A stretch of DNA of 64,000 bases from Boseongicola sp. (GCA_028824715.1 JAPPCV010000147.1:1-64000), one strand, 5' to 3'. Counted from the first letter of the stretch, positions 30,949 to 40,383 are shown. Notes: generated by a model from the sequence alone, not told the origin. Numbers and translations are program-made.

Positions 30949-31911
30949 ATGAAATATATGATCAAATCAGCCATGCTGGCTGCTGCGGGCTCGATGGGGC
31001 TCGCGGCACCGTCGTTTGCCGAGGAAGTGAACGTGGCATTCTTCTTGCAGTGGCCTACGCCAAACCTTGTTGCGAAGACCAGCGGTGCCTATGCGGACGC
31101 CATGGGCGTAGACGTGAACTGGGTGGACTTCACCACCGGCACGGCGATGACCGAGGCCATGCTGGCCGGGGACATCGACATCTCTTACAGCCAGGGCCTT
31201 GCCCCGTTTGTGACCGCGATCCAGCAGGGCGCTCCGCTGAAGATGGTTGGAATTGCCGTTGTTTACGAAGCCAACGATTGCTTCGTGCGCAACGAACTGG
31301 GCATCGACGGCTCCAACGCGTCCGAGCTCGAAGGCAAGACCGTTGCCGTGCCGCTCAACACGATGGCCGACTATGCCTTCCGCAAGTACATGGACCACTA
31401 CAATGTCGACATTTCGACGATGACCGTCGTGGACCAGGCCCCGCCGGATGGCGCAAAGTCGCTGGCCGATGGCGCTGTTGACATGGCGTGCGTGTTCGGT
31501 GGGGTCGATACCGCTTCGGCCGCCGAAGTTGGCACTGCCATCATGACCTCCGAGCAAAAGAAGGATGCCGGCATCGGTTCATTCGACGTTGTCACCGTGA
31601 CCGAGAAGTTTGCAACCGAAAGCCCCGAGCTGGTCCAGGCGTTCATGGACGCGACAGCTGAGGCCAACGAGGCGTGGACGGGATCTGACGAGCAAATCCA
31701 GATCGTCGCCGACGCGTCCGGCATGAACGTCGAAGCCACGAAAACGACGCTGGCTGGCTTCGTCATTCCGAGCGTCGAGGATCAGATCGACAACTTCTTC
31801 AACGAGGGTGGCGACGCTGCCGCTGCCGCAGCGTCTCTTGGTCTGGTGTTCCAGGGCGATTCCGATGGCTCGCAGATCGCGAAGACGATCGACGGATCGT
31901 TCCTGCAGTAG
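30949..31911 (+). CDS. tauA: Taurine-type ABC transporter, periplasmic binding protein
   Basis: A 320-residue TauA/SsuA/NMT1-type binding protein. It has a signal peptide (residues about 1-23, ending APSFA), then EVNVAFFLQWPTPNLVAKTS and the family block TGTAMTEAMLAGDIDISYSQ. The start follows GGGAGGAA at 6 nt. Length is normal. The downstream ATPase and permease complete an importer. Taurine specificity is inferred from overall resemblance and the adjacent amine oxidoreductase; other sulfonates or amines are possible. Confidence 0.85.
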   Translation: MKYMIKSAMLAAAGSMGLAAPSFAEEVNVAFFLQWPTPNLVAKTSGAYADAMGVDVNWVDFTTGTAMTEAMLAGDIDISYSQGLAPFVTAIQQGAPLKMVGIAVVYEANDCFVRNELGIDGSNASELEGKTVAVPLNTMADYAFRKYMDHYNVDISTMTVVDQAPPDGAKSLADGAVDMACVFGGVDTASAAEVGTAIMTSEQKKDAGIGSFDVVTVTEKFATESPELVQAFMDATAEANEAWTGSDEQIQIVADASGMNVEATKTTLAGFVIPSVEDQIDNFFNEGGDAAAAAASLGLVFQGDSDGSQIAKTIDGSFLQ

Positions 31912-31930
31912 TCGGCGTATCGGCAGATTG

Positions 31931-31958
31931 GAGAGTGGGCCAGTCATGGCCCGCTCTC
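31931..31958 (+). terminator. Hairpin after tauA
   Basis: GAGAGTGGGCC and GGCCCGCTCTC form an 11-bp stem (one T-G pair) with a 6-nt loop, 19 nt after the stop. No long T run follows. It probably limits read-through or stabilises the binding-protein message. Confidence 0.65.
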
Positions 31959-32047
31959 GCTTCAAAGAACACATGCGGTTGTCTGCGCCGCGCTAGGTCG
32001 GCCTCCAGTCGGTCTGTCGCCAAGGACGCCGCAGTCGACAGAACCGA

Positions 32048-32860
32048 GTGGCGATACCGGCGATGGCGGACCTTGTTTGCGAAAACCTGAGCATGACATT
32101 CACCAACCCGCAGACCGGCGCGGCGGTGCATGCTCTGAAGGACATCAATTTCACGCTGAAGAAGGGTGAGCTTCTGTCCGTTCTCGGGCCTTCGGGCTGT
32201 GGCAAGACGACCTTGCTGAACCTGATCGCAGGATTCATCAATGCCACTGACGGAAACGCCAAGCTGGGCGGAAGGACGATCGACGCACCCGGCGTCGAAC
32301 GCGGAATGGTGTTCCAGCAAGGTGCGTTGTTCGAATGGCTGCCAGTGTCCAGGAATGTGGACTTCGGGCTGCGAATGAAGAGGAACAATCCCAAGGAAAA
32401 CGAAGAGCTGGTCGAAAAGTGGCTGGACATCGTTGGCCTGCAAGGGTTCGGCGACACGCCAACCTATCAGCTCTCAGGCGGGATGCAGCAGCGCGTGGCC
32501 CTTGCCCGCTGCCTGATCAATGATCCCGAAGTGATCCTGATGGATGAACCCTTGGGCGCGCTTGACGCGCTGACCCGCGAAAAGATGCAGTCGCTGGTGC
32601 TGGAGCTCTGGAAGGAGACCGGCAAGACGATCATGATCATCACGCACTCCGTCGAAGAGGCACTTCTGTTGGGCGAGCGGCTGTTCGTCATGGCGCCGCG
32701 TCCGGGGCGTGTGCACAAGGAGTACCGGTTGCCCTTTGCCGAGCGTGGCCTCCAGGAATCGCTGCGCGAAATCAAGCACGATCCGTATTTTTCCGAGGTG
32801 CGAGAAGAAATCCTGACGATGATCTGGGACATGGAAGAGGAGATCATGGGCCGTGTTTGA
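32048..32860 (+). CDS. tauB: Taurine-type ABC transporter, ATP-binding protein
   Basis: A 270-residue TauB/SsuB-class ATPase. Walker A is GPSGCGKTT, Q-loop VFQQGALFEW, signature LSGGMQQRVALARC, Walker B VILMDEPLGALDAL and H-loop ITHSVEEA. The FE-W(L) after the Q-loop is usual for taurine/nitrate ATPases. The start is GTG 32048, or ATG 32063; neither has a strong ribosome site. It overlaps tauC by 8 nt. Confidence 0.88.
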   Translation: MAIPAMADLVCENLSMTFTNPQTGAAVHALKDINFTLKKGELLSVLGPSGCGKTTLLNLIAGFINATDGNAKLGGRTIDAPGVERGMVFQQGALFEWLPVSRNVDFGLRMKRNNPKENEELVEKWLDIVGLQGFGDTPTYQLSGGMQQRVALARCLINDPEVILMDEPLGALDALTREKMQSLVLELWKETGKTIMIITHSVEEALLLGERLFVMAPRPGRVHKEYRLPFAERGLQESLREIKHDPYFSEVREEILTMIWDMEEEIMGRV

Positions 32861-34781
32861 ATGGCTGTCCGACAATCGCGCCTCCATCGCCGCAGTATTG
32901 ATCCTCGTCATGACAGGCACATTCGTCTGGTCCATCGTGGTCGGCAGAAGGCAAGCCAGGCTCACGGCCAATGACGAGGTGTTTGGCGACCCGGTCCGGA
33001 CCAAGGGCGGATGGTACTGGGCGGTATGCGGCGTGTCCGCGCTCTTTCTCTTGTGGTCCTACTATTCGTGGGGTGTCGGCAGGGCGTACTTCCCGAACGC
33101 CGCCAACGAGATGTGCCAGATTGCGAAGCTTGAAGAGGCCGTTTCCCCGATCAAGGCGGCCTTGCCCATCGGTTCACGCTATTACAAGTCGACATTGCTG
33201 GCGTCACGCAATTCCGACCAGTTGGACAACCTGGAGGCCCAACTGGAAGGCACGGTGTTCTCCGACGCCGAAAAGTCCGAGCTTTTGGACGTAATCGGTC
33301 AGGTCCGGGAACTGATCGCCAATTCGTCCAATCCGGCCAACATGGGAGAAGAGCCCAAGGCCAAACTATTGAGTTTGGCCGAAAGGTTGAACGAGCTCAG
33401 TTCCTACATTCACGCTGGTCCGAACGGCTTGACCCCAAGCGATGAAGCGCTGGCACAACCCAAATGGGGCACGACATTCACCGAGATTCCGATCTTGCCC
33501 ATAACCGAACGCGGCATGCTGTTTGATGCCGCTTCGGTGGAAGCCGCCGAAATCGCTGGCGCATTCAACAAGATACGGAACAAGTTTTCGGCAAACGACG
33601 TCCTGATTGACGACATCAAGACACGGATCGAAGCTCTGAAGGAGATCAATGAGTCCGGAGAATTCGACGAACTCGAAAGGGCGAATCGCGAAGACTACGT
33701 CAAGGCGGTCGAGCGCATTTTCAAGCGTCTGGACGACGGGTTGATCTTTCCCGCTGCCGCGCTGGAAGACGTGGATACGGCAATTGCCAACCTGGATGCG
33801 ACGGCAAGGGACGCGCAAGGTGGTTTGAGATTCGCCGACGCCCTGTTCTTTCCGGGTCCCGGCATCGTCAAGTCGCGCACCCAGTGCACTGAACAGGGTC
33901 CCGCCCGATGGTTGCCAAAACCGACCGATGTGGTCGCCACCTTCGCACGTCTGGCCAATCCGGACGTCGAAAGCGGCGGTGGCTACCGCGGGTTTCCGCT
34001 CTTGTGGTGGGACTGGCTGCCGATCGCCGACGTGGTAGCGTTCTTCATTCCCGACTGGATCGCCGATGTCTGGCCGGGGGAATACGCCAGCCACGGCCCG
34101 GACGGCACGATCACCCCCAACTTCAAGGACAAGTTGCTGGCTTTCGCCCAGGGCGACGTCTCGCTCGGTCATGTACCCATGCTGGATGGGCATATCTGGG
34201 ACTCGCTGTTCCGGGTGCTGGTTGCCTTGGCGCTCGGCATCTTTCTCGGTGTGCCGCTTGGACTGCTCATGGGCGTGTCGCGGTTCTTCAAGTCGTTCTT
34301 TGACCCGTTGATCGAGCTTTATCGCCCGGTGCCGCCACTCGCCTGGGCACCGCTGATCCTGACGATCTTCGGCATTCACGATGACGGCAAGATCTTCCTG
34401 CTCTTCATGGTCGCCTTCGCGATCATGGTGATTTCGGCGCGCACCGGGGCGTCGGGCGTGCTGCTCTCGAAGATCCGGGCATCACACTCTTTGGGGGCAA
34501 CGGACAGGCAGATCATGTGGAACGTCATTCTCCCGAATGCCATGCCGGAAATCCTCACCGGCACCCGAATTGCGGTGGGAGTGTGTTGGGGGACGCTTGT
34601 GGCAGCCGAGATGCTCGCCGGGACCACCGGTGTTGGCTTCATCGAGAACATCGCCCGAACCGTATCGGATTACGAACTGATCTGGGTGACTATCCTGATC
34701 ATGGGCATACTCGGCCTGGTCTTCGACCTGATCATGCGCTGGATCATCCAAAGAACCATTCCTTGGCGCGGCATGGGATAG
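32853..34781 (+). CDS. tauC: Taurine-type ABC transporter permease with a long N-terminal extension
   Basis: A 642-residue protein in which only the last ~250 residues are a normal TauC/SsuC permease (helices from about residue 440; coupling region SHSLGATDRQIMWNVILPNA; C-terminal WIIQRTIPWRGMG). The first ~430 residues contain two membrane segments (about 10-28 and 54-72). A large hydrophilic domain rich in acidic and helical stretches follows (about 85-350), probably periplasmic. Standard TauC is about 270 residues. The start is GTG overlapping the tauB stop. The extension could interact with the binding protein or sense ligand; this is inference. Confidence 0.85.
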   Translation: MFEWLSDNRASIAAVLILVMTGTFVWSIVVGRRQARLTANDEVFGDPVRTKGGWYWAVCGVSALFLLWSYYSWGVGRAYFPNAANEMCQIAKLEEAVSPIKAALPIGSRYYKSTLLASRNSDQLDNLEAQLEGTVFSDAEKSELLDVIGQVRELIANSSNPANMGEEPKAKLLSLAERLNELSSYIHAGPNGLTPSDEALAQPKWGTTFTEIPILPITERGMLFDAASVEAAEIAGAFNKIRNKFSANDVLIDDIKTRIEALKEINESGEFDELERANREDYVKAVERIFKRLDDGLIFPAAALEDVDTAIANLDATARDAQGGLRFADALFFPGPGIVKSRTQCTEQGPARWLPKPTDVVATFARLANPDVESGGGYRGFPLLWWDWLPIADVVAFFIPDWIADVWPGEYASHGPDGTITPNFKDKLLAFAQGDVSLGHVPMLDGHIWDSLFRVLVALALGIFLGVPLGLLMGVSRFFKSFFDPLIELYRPVPPLAWAPLILTIFGIHDDGKIFLLFMVAFAIMVISARTGASGVLLSKIRASHSLGATDRQIMWNVILPNAMPEILTGTRIAVGVCWGTLVAAEMLAGTTGVGFIENIARTVSDYELIWVTILIMGILGLVFDLIMRWIIQRTIPWRGMG

Positions 34782-34853
34782 CTGCACAGGCATTTCCGCC
34801 ATGTTCGACCATGCGACCATGCCCGAGGCGTCCGGAATCCGGGAATGTCCGGG

Positions 34854-35756
34854 TCAGGGCCCTTCGACGTCGAGGCCGTTTGCGCGCGCGATGAAATCCG
34901 CAAGCATCGGCACGAACCTGTCACCTTCGCCGGCCGCGTCCATTGCGGCAAATGAGTTCCTGACCGCGGACTGGATTGGGTTCAACGCCCCGACCGAATT
35001 CGCCAGGCTGTTCAGGTATCGCATGTCCTTGTGCGCATTCGAGATCGCGAATTTATGCGCGTTTTCATCACGTTCCAGCGTCCACTTCATGAAGGTCTCG
35101 TAGAATCCGTTCGACATGCGTCCGGGCCGTATCACGCTGTCGACCTGTTCCGGTGTCAGGCCGGACTTGCGTGCGAGCGCCAGGGCCTCCGCGTAGAGCG
35201 CACCGTAGCCCATCCCGATGAAATTGTTGATGAGCTTCATCTTGTGCCCGAGTCCGACTTCGCCAAGATGCACGATGACGCCTGCCCAGCACTCGATTAC
35301 GGGCTTGATGCGCCTGAATGTTTCGGGACTTGCGCCGACCATCGCATCGAGCGTGCCCTCCCACGCTTCCTTGGGCGTGCGGGACAGGGGCGCGTCCGCC
35401 ATGTGTCCGCCCGCCGATTCGATTTCGGCCGCCAACGCCAAGGTGGAGACCGGGTCGGACGTCGAACAGTCGACAATGACCGCGTCCGGCTGGAGTCCTT
35501 CCAGTATGCCGCCCGGGCCTCTGACGAGTTCTTCGACCTGCGTGGAGCCTGTCACGCATATGTGAATGATTTCAGATCGTTCTGTCAGTTCTTTCACAGA
35601 TATTTCCTCGACGGCACCACGCGCGACAAGGTCATCGACCGCCTCCCGCCTTCGATGCGCGACGACCGTCAGCGGATAGCCGGCCTCGACGATGTTCTTG
35701 GCGATGCCGTGCCCCATGTGGCCGACACCGATCATGCCAATGGCGGGTTTCGTCAT
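34854..35756 (-). CDS. NAD(P)-dependent beta-hydroxyacid dehydrogenase (3-hydroxyisobutyrate/tartronate semialdehyde reductase family)
   Basis: A 300-residue beta-hydroxyacid dehydrogenase. The Rossmann start is IGMIGVGHMGHGIAKNI, the substrate-site block VDCSTSDPVSTLALA is followed by ADAPLSRTPKEAWEGTL, and the catalytic lysine lies in GHKMKLINNFIGMG. The family includes tartronate semialdehyde, 3-hydroxyisobutyrate, L-threonate and sulfolactaldehyde reductases. It is the last gene of the - strand sugar-acid operon, 3 nt after the aminotransferase gene. Context suggests a three- or four-carbon hydroxyacid substrate. Confidence 0.85.
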   Translation of the reverse strand: MTKPAIGMIGVGHMGHGIAKNIVEAGYPLTVVAHRRREAVDDLVARGAVEEISVKELTERSEIIHICVTGSTQVEELVRGPGGILEGLQPDAVIVDCSTSDPVSTLALAAEIESAGGHMADAPLSRTPKEAWEGTLDAMVGASPETFRRIKPVIECWAGVIVHLGEVGLGHKMKLINNFIGMGYGALYAEALALARKSGLTPEQVDSVIRPGRMSNGFYETFMKWTLERDENAHKFAISNAHKDMRYLNSLANSVGALNPIQSAVRNSFAAMDAAGEGDRFVPMLADFIARANGLDVEGP

Positions 35757-35759
35757 GTC

Positions 35760-36932
35760 TCACTCCTCAACAAGGAAGCTGCGCATGCGTGCCAGTGCCT
35801 CGCGGATGTTGTCCTGGCTGTTGGCATAGCTGAGGCGAAGGTATCCCTCGCCCAGGATGCCGAAATCGGGACCGCCAATGGCTGCCACGCCGGGCCCTTC
35901 CAGGAGTTCCGACGCTAGGTCCTTGGCCATTCGGCCGGTGCCGGTGATGTTCGGAAAGGCGTAGAATGCGCCTTTTGGCGTGATGCAGGAAACACCGGGA
36001 ATGTCATTCAGCAGTTCGACCACGAGTTTCCGGCGGGCGTCAAACTCCGCCAGCATCTCGCCAACCGCTTCCTGCGGCCCGGTCAAGGCCTCGATGGCGG
36101 CATGCTGGGCCGGGGCATTCACGCAGGACCATGCATTCACGGCGAGCTTTCGGACCTTCTCGTAGAGTCCGGCGGGCCAGACCGAATACCCCATGCGCCA
36201 GCCGGTCATGGCATAGGTCTTCGACCAGCCATTCAGCAGGATGACGCGGTCGCGGATCTCAGGATAGCCGAGAAGCGGCACGTGGTCCTCTCCGTCATAG
36301 AGCATCTGGTCGTAGATCTCGTCAGACAGGAGAGCCACGTCGGGCCGTTCGGCAAGGCCGGACACCAAGGCGTCGACCTCGACCTTCGGCGTTACGCCGC
36401 CACACGGATTCGCGGGAGAGTTCAGTATGACGAGGCGCGTGTTCGACGTGACGAGCGAAAGCGCTTCCTCCGCGGAGAAGGCGAATCCGTTCTCTTCCCG
36501 TATCGGTATCGGAACCGGTCGCGCGCCTGTGAATTCGATCATCGAGCGGTAGATCGGAAATCCGGGATCGGGATAGAGGATGTCCGCCCCGGGCTCGCCG
36601 AACATCAGGATGGCAGCGAACATCGTCACCTTGCCTCCCGGCACGATCAGGACGTTGTCCGGGTTCACCTCGATCGCGAAGCGCCTGTGGATGTCGGTGG
36701 CGACGGCCTCCCGAAGTTCCGGGAGTCCTGTCGCGGGCGTGTAGCCGTGCTGACCGTCGCGGAGCGCCTTGACTGCAGCTTCCACGATGTTCTCTGGGGT
36801 CGGGAAGTCCGGCTGGCCGATGCCAAGGTTGATGACGTCCTTGCCGTCTGCGGCCAGTTCTCCCGCCCGGGCCAGCACGGCGAACGCGTTTTCCTCTCCA
36901 ATGCGGTCAAATCCGCTGATCGTGTCCAGCAT
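35760..36932 (-). CDS. Pyridoxal-phosphate aminotransferase, class I/II (aspartate aminotransferase-like)
   Basis: A 390-residue fold-type I aminotransferase. The N-terminal GIGQPDFPTPENIVEAA, the cofactor region NSPANPCGG and SDEIYDQMLYDG, and the PLP lysine in LNGWSKTYAMTGWRMGY are present, as is the C-terminal carboxylate arginine in YLRLSYANS. Length is normal. It lies between the SDR and hydroxyacid dehydrogenase genes with gaps of 10 and 3 nt. It probably exchanges an amino group on a 2-oxo acid produced by this operon; the substrate cannot be read from the sequence. Confidence 0.88.
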   Translation of the reverse strand: MLDTISGFDRIGEENAFAVLARAGELAADGKDVINLGIGQPDFPTPENIVEAAVKALRDGQHGYTPATGLPELREAVATDIHRRFAIEVNPDNVLIVPGGKVTMFAAILMFGEPGADILYPDPGFPIYRSMIEFTGARPVPIPIREENGFAFSAEEALSLVTSNTRLVILNSPANPCGGVTPKVEVDALVSGLAERPDVALLSDEIYDQMLYDGEDHVPLLGYPEIRDRVILLNGWSKTYAMTGWRMGYSVWPAGLYEKVRKLAVNAWSCVNAPAQHAAIEALTGPQEAVGEMLAEFDARRKLVVELLNDIPGVSCITPKGAFYAFPNITGTGRMAKDLASELLEGPGVAAIGGPDFGILGEGYLRLSYANSQDNIREALARMRSFLVEE

Positions 36933-36942
36933 GCAATTGTTC

Positions 36943-37689
36943 CTAGTATGTTGCCCGCCCGCCCGAGATGTCGAAGACGGCCGCGGTCGTGAAGCTGCAT
37001 TCCCTGGACGACATCCAGGCCACCATGTTGGCGATTTCCTCCACCTCGACGAACCGCCCGCGCGGGATCTTCGACAGCATGAACTCGATGAACTCTTCGG
37101 TCACCTGTTCGAGGATCTCGGTGTTGGCGACCGCAGGCGTGACGCAGTTCACGGCGATGTCGTGCTCGGCGACTTCCTTGCCGAGCGCCTTGGTGAAGCC
37201 GATGACTCCGGCCTTGGACGCCGCGTAGTGCGTGGCCTTCGGGTTGCCTTCCTTGCCCGCGATCGATGCGATGTTGACGATGCGCCCGTAGTTGCGTGCC
37301 TTCATTCCAGGCAGCACGGCCTTGTTCGTGTGATAGGTGCCAGTAAGGTTGACGGCGATGACCTGATTCCAGATTTCCGTGTCATATTCCTCGATCGCGG
37401 TGACGGGTCCGGCGATGCCGGCGGAATTCACGAGAATGTCGATGTGGTCGAACTCCGCTGCTGTCTTGGCGCATGCGGCCACGACGGACGCGTAGTCGGT
37501 AACGTCGCAACCGACGGCCCGTGCCCCGTCGATTCTGTTTGCCGCCGCCTCGGCCTTCTCGACATTGATGTCCCAGAGGCATGTCCGGGCTCCGGAATCG
37601 GCCAGCCTGTGGGCGCAGGCGAGCCCGATGCCCTGTGCGCCCCCTGTAATGACCGCGGTTTGTCCCGAGAGGTCGTAGACGTTTGCCAT
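36943..37689 (-). CDS. Short-chain dehydrogenase/reductase, candidate 2-keto-3-deoxy-sugar-acid dehydrogenase
   Basis: A 248-residue classical SDR. NAD-binding TGGAQGIG (about residues 15-22), NSAG, catalytic Ser in NIASIAG and YxxxK in HYAASKAGV are visible. ATG 37689 shares its A with the upstream gene's stop (TGATG), fixing the start. Neighbouring altronate dehydratase-like and fumarylacetoacetase-like genes suggest it oxidises a 2-keto-3-deoxy acid to a 2,4-diketo acid, as in the non-phosphorylative L-fucose/L-rhamnose routes. That role is inferred from context. Confidence 0.85.
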   Translation of the reverse strand: MANVYDLSGQTAVITGGAQGIGLACAHRLADSGARTCLWDINVEKAEAAANRIDGARAVGCDVTDYASVVAACAKTAAEFDHIDILVNSAGIAGPVTAIEEYDTEIWNQVIAVNLTGTYHTNKAVLPGMKARNYGRIVNIASIAGKEGNPKATHYAASKAGVIGFTKALGKEVAEHDIAVNCVTPAVANTEILEQVTEEFIEFMLSKIPRGRFVEVEEIANMVAWMSSRECSFTTAAVFDISGGRATY

Positions 37690-39209
37690 CACATCACCGC
37701 CCCTATCTGCCAGGGCACGAACTCGTGGTCGCCTAGCCCTTGCGCTTCGGACTTTGAAGTCGCGCCGCTGGCGACCTCGAGGAAGAGTTTGTAGATCTCG
37801 CGGCCCTTTTGATCGACCGTGGCCTTGCCGGTCAGGATGTCGCCTGCGTTGATGTCCATGTCGTCCTTCATGCGTGCATACATTTCCGAATTCGTGGCGA
37901 CCTTCACTGTCGGCGCGGGTTTCGAGCCGAACGCCGAGCCGCGACCGGTCGTGAAGCACACGAGGTTGCAGCCGCTGGCGATCTGCCCGGTCACGCTTGC
38001 GGGGTCATAGCCGGGACTGTCCATGAAGGTGAAGCCCCTTGCCGTGACCTGTTCCGCATACTTGTAGACGCCGGCGAGAGGCGTGGTGCCGCCCTTTGCC
38101 GCCGCTCCGAGCGACTTTTCGAGGATCGTGGTCAGTCCGCCCTTCTTGTTGCCTGGCGACGGATTGTTGTCCATCGAGCCCTTGTTGCGGGCGGTGTAGT
38201 CCTCCCACCAGCGCACGAGCCCGACCAGCCTTTCGCCGATCTCCCGCGATGCCGCACGCCGGGTCAGAAGGTGCTCCGCGCCGTAGATTTCCGGGGTCTC
38301 GGCAAGGACGCCCGTGCCGCCCTGCGCAACAAGCAGGTCGCAGGCATGCCCGAGTGCCGGGTTTGCGGTGATGCCGGACCATGCGTCCGAACCGCCGCAT
38401 TGCAACGCGACCATCAACTCGGAGGCAGGGCAGGGCGTGCGCGTGGCCTCGTTTGCCAACGGCAGCATCGCCCGCACCCTTTCGATGCCAAGGTCGATTG
38501 TGCGCTGGAGGCCTGCGACGTTCTGTATGTTCATGGTCTGAAACAGGGGGCCATGTTCGAGACCGTACGCCTCGAGAAGCCAGTCGATCTGGTTCATCTC
38601 GCAGCCGAGACCGACCATGAGGACGCCGGCATGGTTCGGATGCCGTGCGTAGCCCCACATGACGCGCTGCAGCGCCTCGAAACCGTCACCGTCCCCCTGC
38701 ATTCCGCAGCCAGTGCCGTGAACGAAAGCCACGACGCCATCTACGTTCGGGAAGTCGGCAAGCTCGTCGGGACCGAACGCGTCGGCAATGCGCCGTGCTG
38801 CCGTCGCCGAACAGTTCACCGAGGTCACGACGGCAATGAAGTTGCGGGTGCCGGTGCGGCCGTTGCCGCGGCGATAGCCCATGAACGTGTCGCGCGCCTC
38901 CTCCGCCACCATGTCGGTCGGGCGAAGATCGGTGCCGAACTCGTAGTCCATGTCCGTGTTGCGGAACTCGGTGTTGTGCGTATGCACATGGTCTCCCGGA
39001 GCAATCCGCCTGGAGGCGTAGCCGATGATCTGCGCGTATTTGCGGATTTCGTCGCCGTTCGGAATCGCGCCTGCCGCCACCTTGTGACCAGACGAGATCG
39101 GCGCCTTGATCGTGATGCCTTCGACGACCGTGCCGACATCAAGGTGCCGGGTCGCCGTGACCACGTTGTCGGCGGCGTCCAGCCGGACATATGACGGATG
39201 TTGAGCCAT
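37689..39209 (-). CDS. Altronate/galactarate dehydratase (UxaA family)
   Basis: A 506-residue, full-length UxaA-type dehydratase. The N-terminal SAF-like domain (residues about 1-95) includes SGHKVAAGAI and ends HVHTHNTEF. The catalytic domain starts at GYRRGNGRTGTRN and contains HGTGCGMQGDG, GLGCEMNQID, ALQCGGSDAWSGITANPALG and TTGRGSAFGSKPAPTVK. These iron-dependent enzymes dehydrate aldonic or aldaric acids to 2-keto-3-deoxy acids. ATG 39209 is chosen; a GTG five codons upstream (39224) is possible. The exact acid is not fixed by sequence. Confidence 0.85.
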   Translation of the reverse strand: MAQHPSYVRLDAADNVVTATRHLDVGTVVEGITIKAPISSGHKVAAGAIPNGDEIRKYAQIIGYASRRIAPGDHVHTHNTEFRNTDMDYEFGTDLRPTDMVAEEARDTFMGYRRGNGRTGTRNFIAVVTSVNCSATAARRIADAFGPDELADFPNVDGVVAFVHGTGCGMQGDGDGFEALQRVMWGYARHPNHAGVLMVGLGCEMNQIDWLLEAYGLEHGPLFQTMNIQNVAGLQRTIDLGIERVRAMLPLANEATRTPCPASELMVALQCGGSDAWSGITANPALGHACDLLVAQGGTGVLAETPEIYGAEHLLTRRAASREIGERLVGLVRWWEDYTARNKGSMDNNPSPGNKKGGLTTILEKSLGAAAKGGTTPLAGVYKYAEQVTARGFTFMDSPGYDPASVTGQIASGCNLVCFTTGRGSAFGSKPAPTVKVATNSEMYARMKDDMDINAGDILTGKATVDQKGREIYKLFLEVASGATSKSEAQGLGDHEFVPWQIGAVM

Positions 39210-39269
39210 GGCATGATCTGCCACGCTTTCGCCCGAGATGTCTTCTGCGCCGTTGGCGCGTTCCGGGGA

Positions 39270-40238
39270 TCACGTGGCGGGCATATCCTCTTCGATATAG
39301 GTCTGAACGATCGAGGCAAAGTCCGGGTCGGCGGCAAAACCAAGCCTGATGGCGCGTTCGGGAGCGAAATTCCTTGGCCAACCCGCGACGATCTTCATGA
39401 TCGTTTCGTCAGGTTCCGGCCTTATGAGCGAAACTGCGCTTTCGCCGGCAACGTCGCGAAGGGCTTCGATCTGTTCCGCCACGGTGCATGACACGCCCGG
39501 CATGTTGAGCGCGCGATGGCCACCGAGCCTGTCGAGGTCCAGCGTTGCCGCGTGCCGGAGGAACCCGGCGGCCGAGCGGGGAGAGGCATGCCAGTGACGA
39601 ACCGTGTCGGACACGGGCAGGATCGCCTCCTTGCGGCTCAGCGGTTCGCGGATGATTCCCGAGAAGAAGGACGATGCGGCGCCGTTGGCCTTGCCTGGTC
39701 GCACGCATATCGTCGGCAGCCGGATGGACATGCCGTCGAAGTAGCCCTTGCGGATGTAGTCGCCGAGCATGAGTTCCGAGATTGCCTTCTGTGCTCCGTA
39801 TGACGTCCGCGGCATCGTGGGAAAGTCGTCACCGATCTTGTCGGGAAAGGGTGGTCCGAACACGGCGATGGAGGACGTGAATATGATCTTCGGGCAGTAG
39901 GTGCCGCCAGATGCGGCCGTCTCGGCGCGAAAGGCCTCGAGGAATCCCCTGAATGCAACCATGTTGACGTTCCAGCCAAGATCGAAATTCGCCTCGGCCT
40001 CCCCGGAGACGATCGCGGCGAGGTGGTAGACGAGGTCGAATCGCCCGGTGGCCATTGACTTCATCAGTGCGTGGTCGGTCACGTTGCCCTCGACACGACG
40101 TGCCGCAGACGCTCCGTTCTCCGGAAAGGCCATGTCCAGGAGCGTGACCTCGTCTCCGCCGGACAGGGGGTCGGAAGCCAACAGCCGCGCCAGTTTCTGG
40201 CCCACCATGCCGCCACCGCCGATGATCAGGATCTTCAA
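39270..40238 (-). CDS. denD: D-erythronate dehydrogenase-like NAD-dependent epimerase/dehydratase
   Basis: A 322-residue extended SDR very like DenD. ILIIGGGGMVGQKLARLL opens the protein. LVYHLAAIVSGEAEANFDLG, FTSSIAVFGPPFPDKIGDD, SYGAQKAISELMLGDY and LPTICVRPGKANGAASSFFS follow in DenD order. The chosen start is TTG 40238, preceded by GGAGG at 5 nt and placed exactly at the family's N-terminus; an ATG at 40313 would add 25 unlike residues. DenD oxidises D-erythronate to 2-oxo-erythronate. It is the first gene of the - strand operon. Confidence 0.8.
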   Translation of the reverse strand: MKILIIGGGGMVGQKLARLLASDPLSGGDEVTLLDMAFPENGASAARRVEGNVTDHALMKSMATGRFDLVYHLAAIVSGEAEANFDLGWNVNMVAFRGFLEAFRAETAASGGTYCPKIIFTSSIAVFGPPFPDKIGDDFPTMPRTSYGAQKAISELMLGDYIRKGYFDGMSIRLPTICVRPGKANGAASSFFSGIIREPLSRKEAILPVSDTVRHWHASPRSAAGFLRHAATLDLDRLGGHRALNMPGVSCTVAEQIEALRDVAGESAVSLIRPEPDETIMKIVAGWPRNFAPERAIRLGFAADPDFASIVQTYIEEDMPAT

Positions 40239-40383
40239 TTGCGCCTCCGTGGTTGCTCGGCGGAGATTGTCTGGAACACTGCCTGAATTCAAGTGCTGCC
40301 GGTCGTTCGACACCGCTTCAAATTCGGGCTAGGTGAGCTGCGAAGGCACGGAACGGATGCCGGCAAAGCGGAGGATGACCTGG
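40239..40383. promoter_or_regulatory. Divergent promoter region of the sugar-acid module
   Basis: A 145-bp gap separates the divergent denD-type operon and the FAH-type operon. Both promoters must lie here or within the gene starts. No clear palindromic operator was found, and no dedicated regulator is adjacent. Confidence 0.4.

Noticed and set aside
30423..30974. N-terminal extension of the FAD oxidoreductase to 30974
   Set aside because: A near-perfect AGGAGGTG site places the start at 30422, and the extension has no similarity to the family and would overlap the tauA start.
37809..39194. 461-codon + strand frame opposite the altronate dehydratase gene
   Set aside because: The - strand frame has clear UxaA motifs; this is its mirror shadow.
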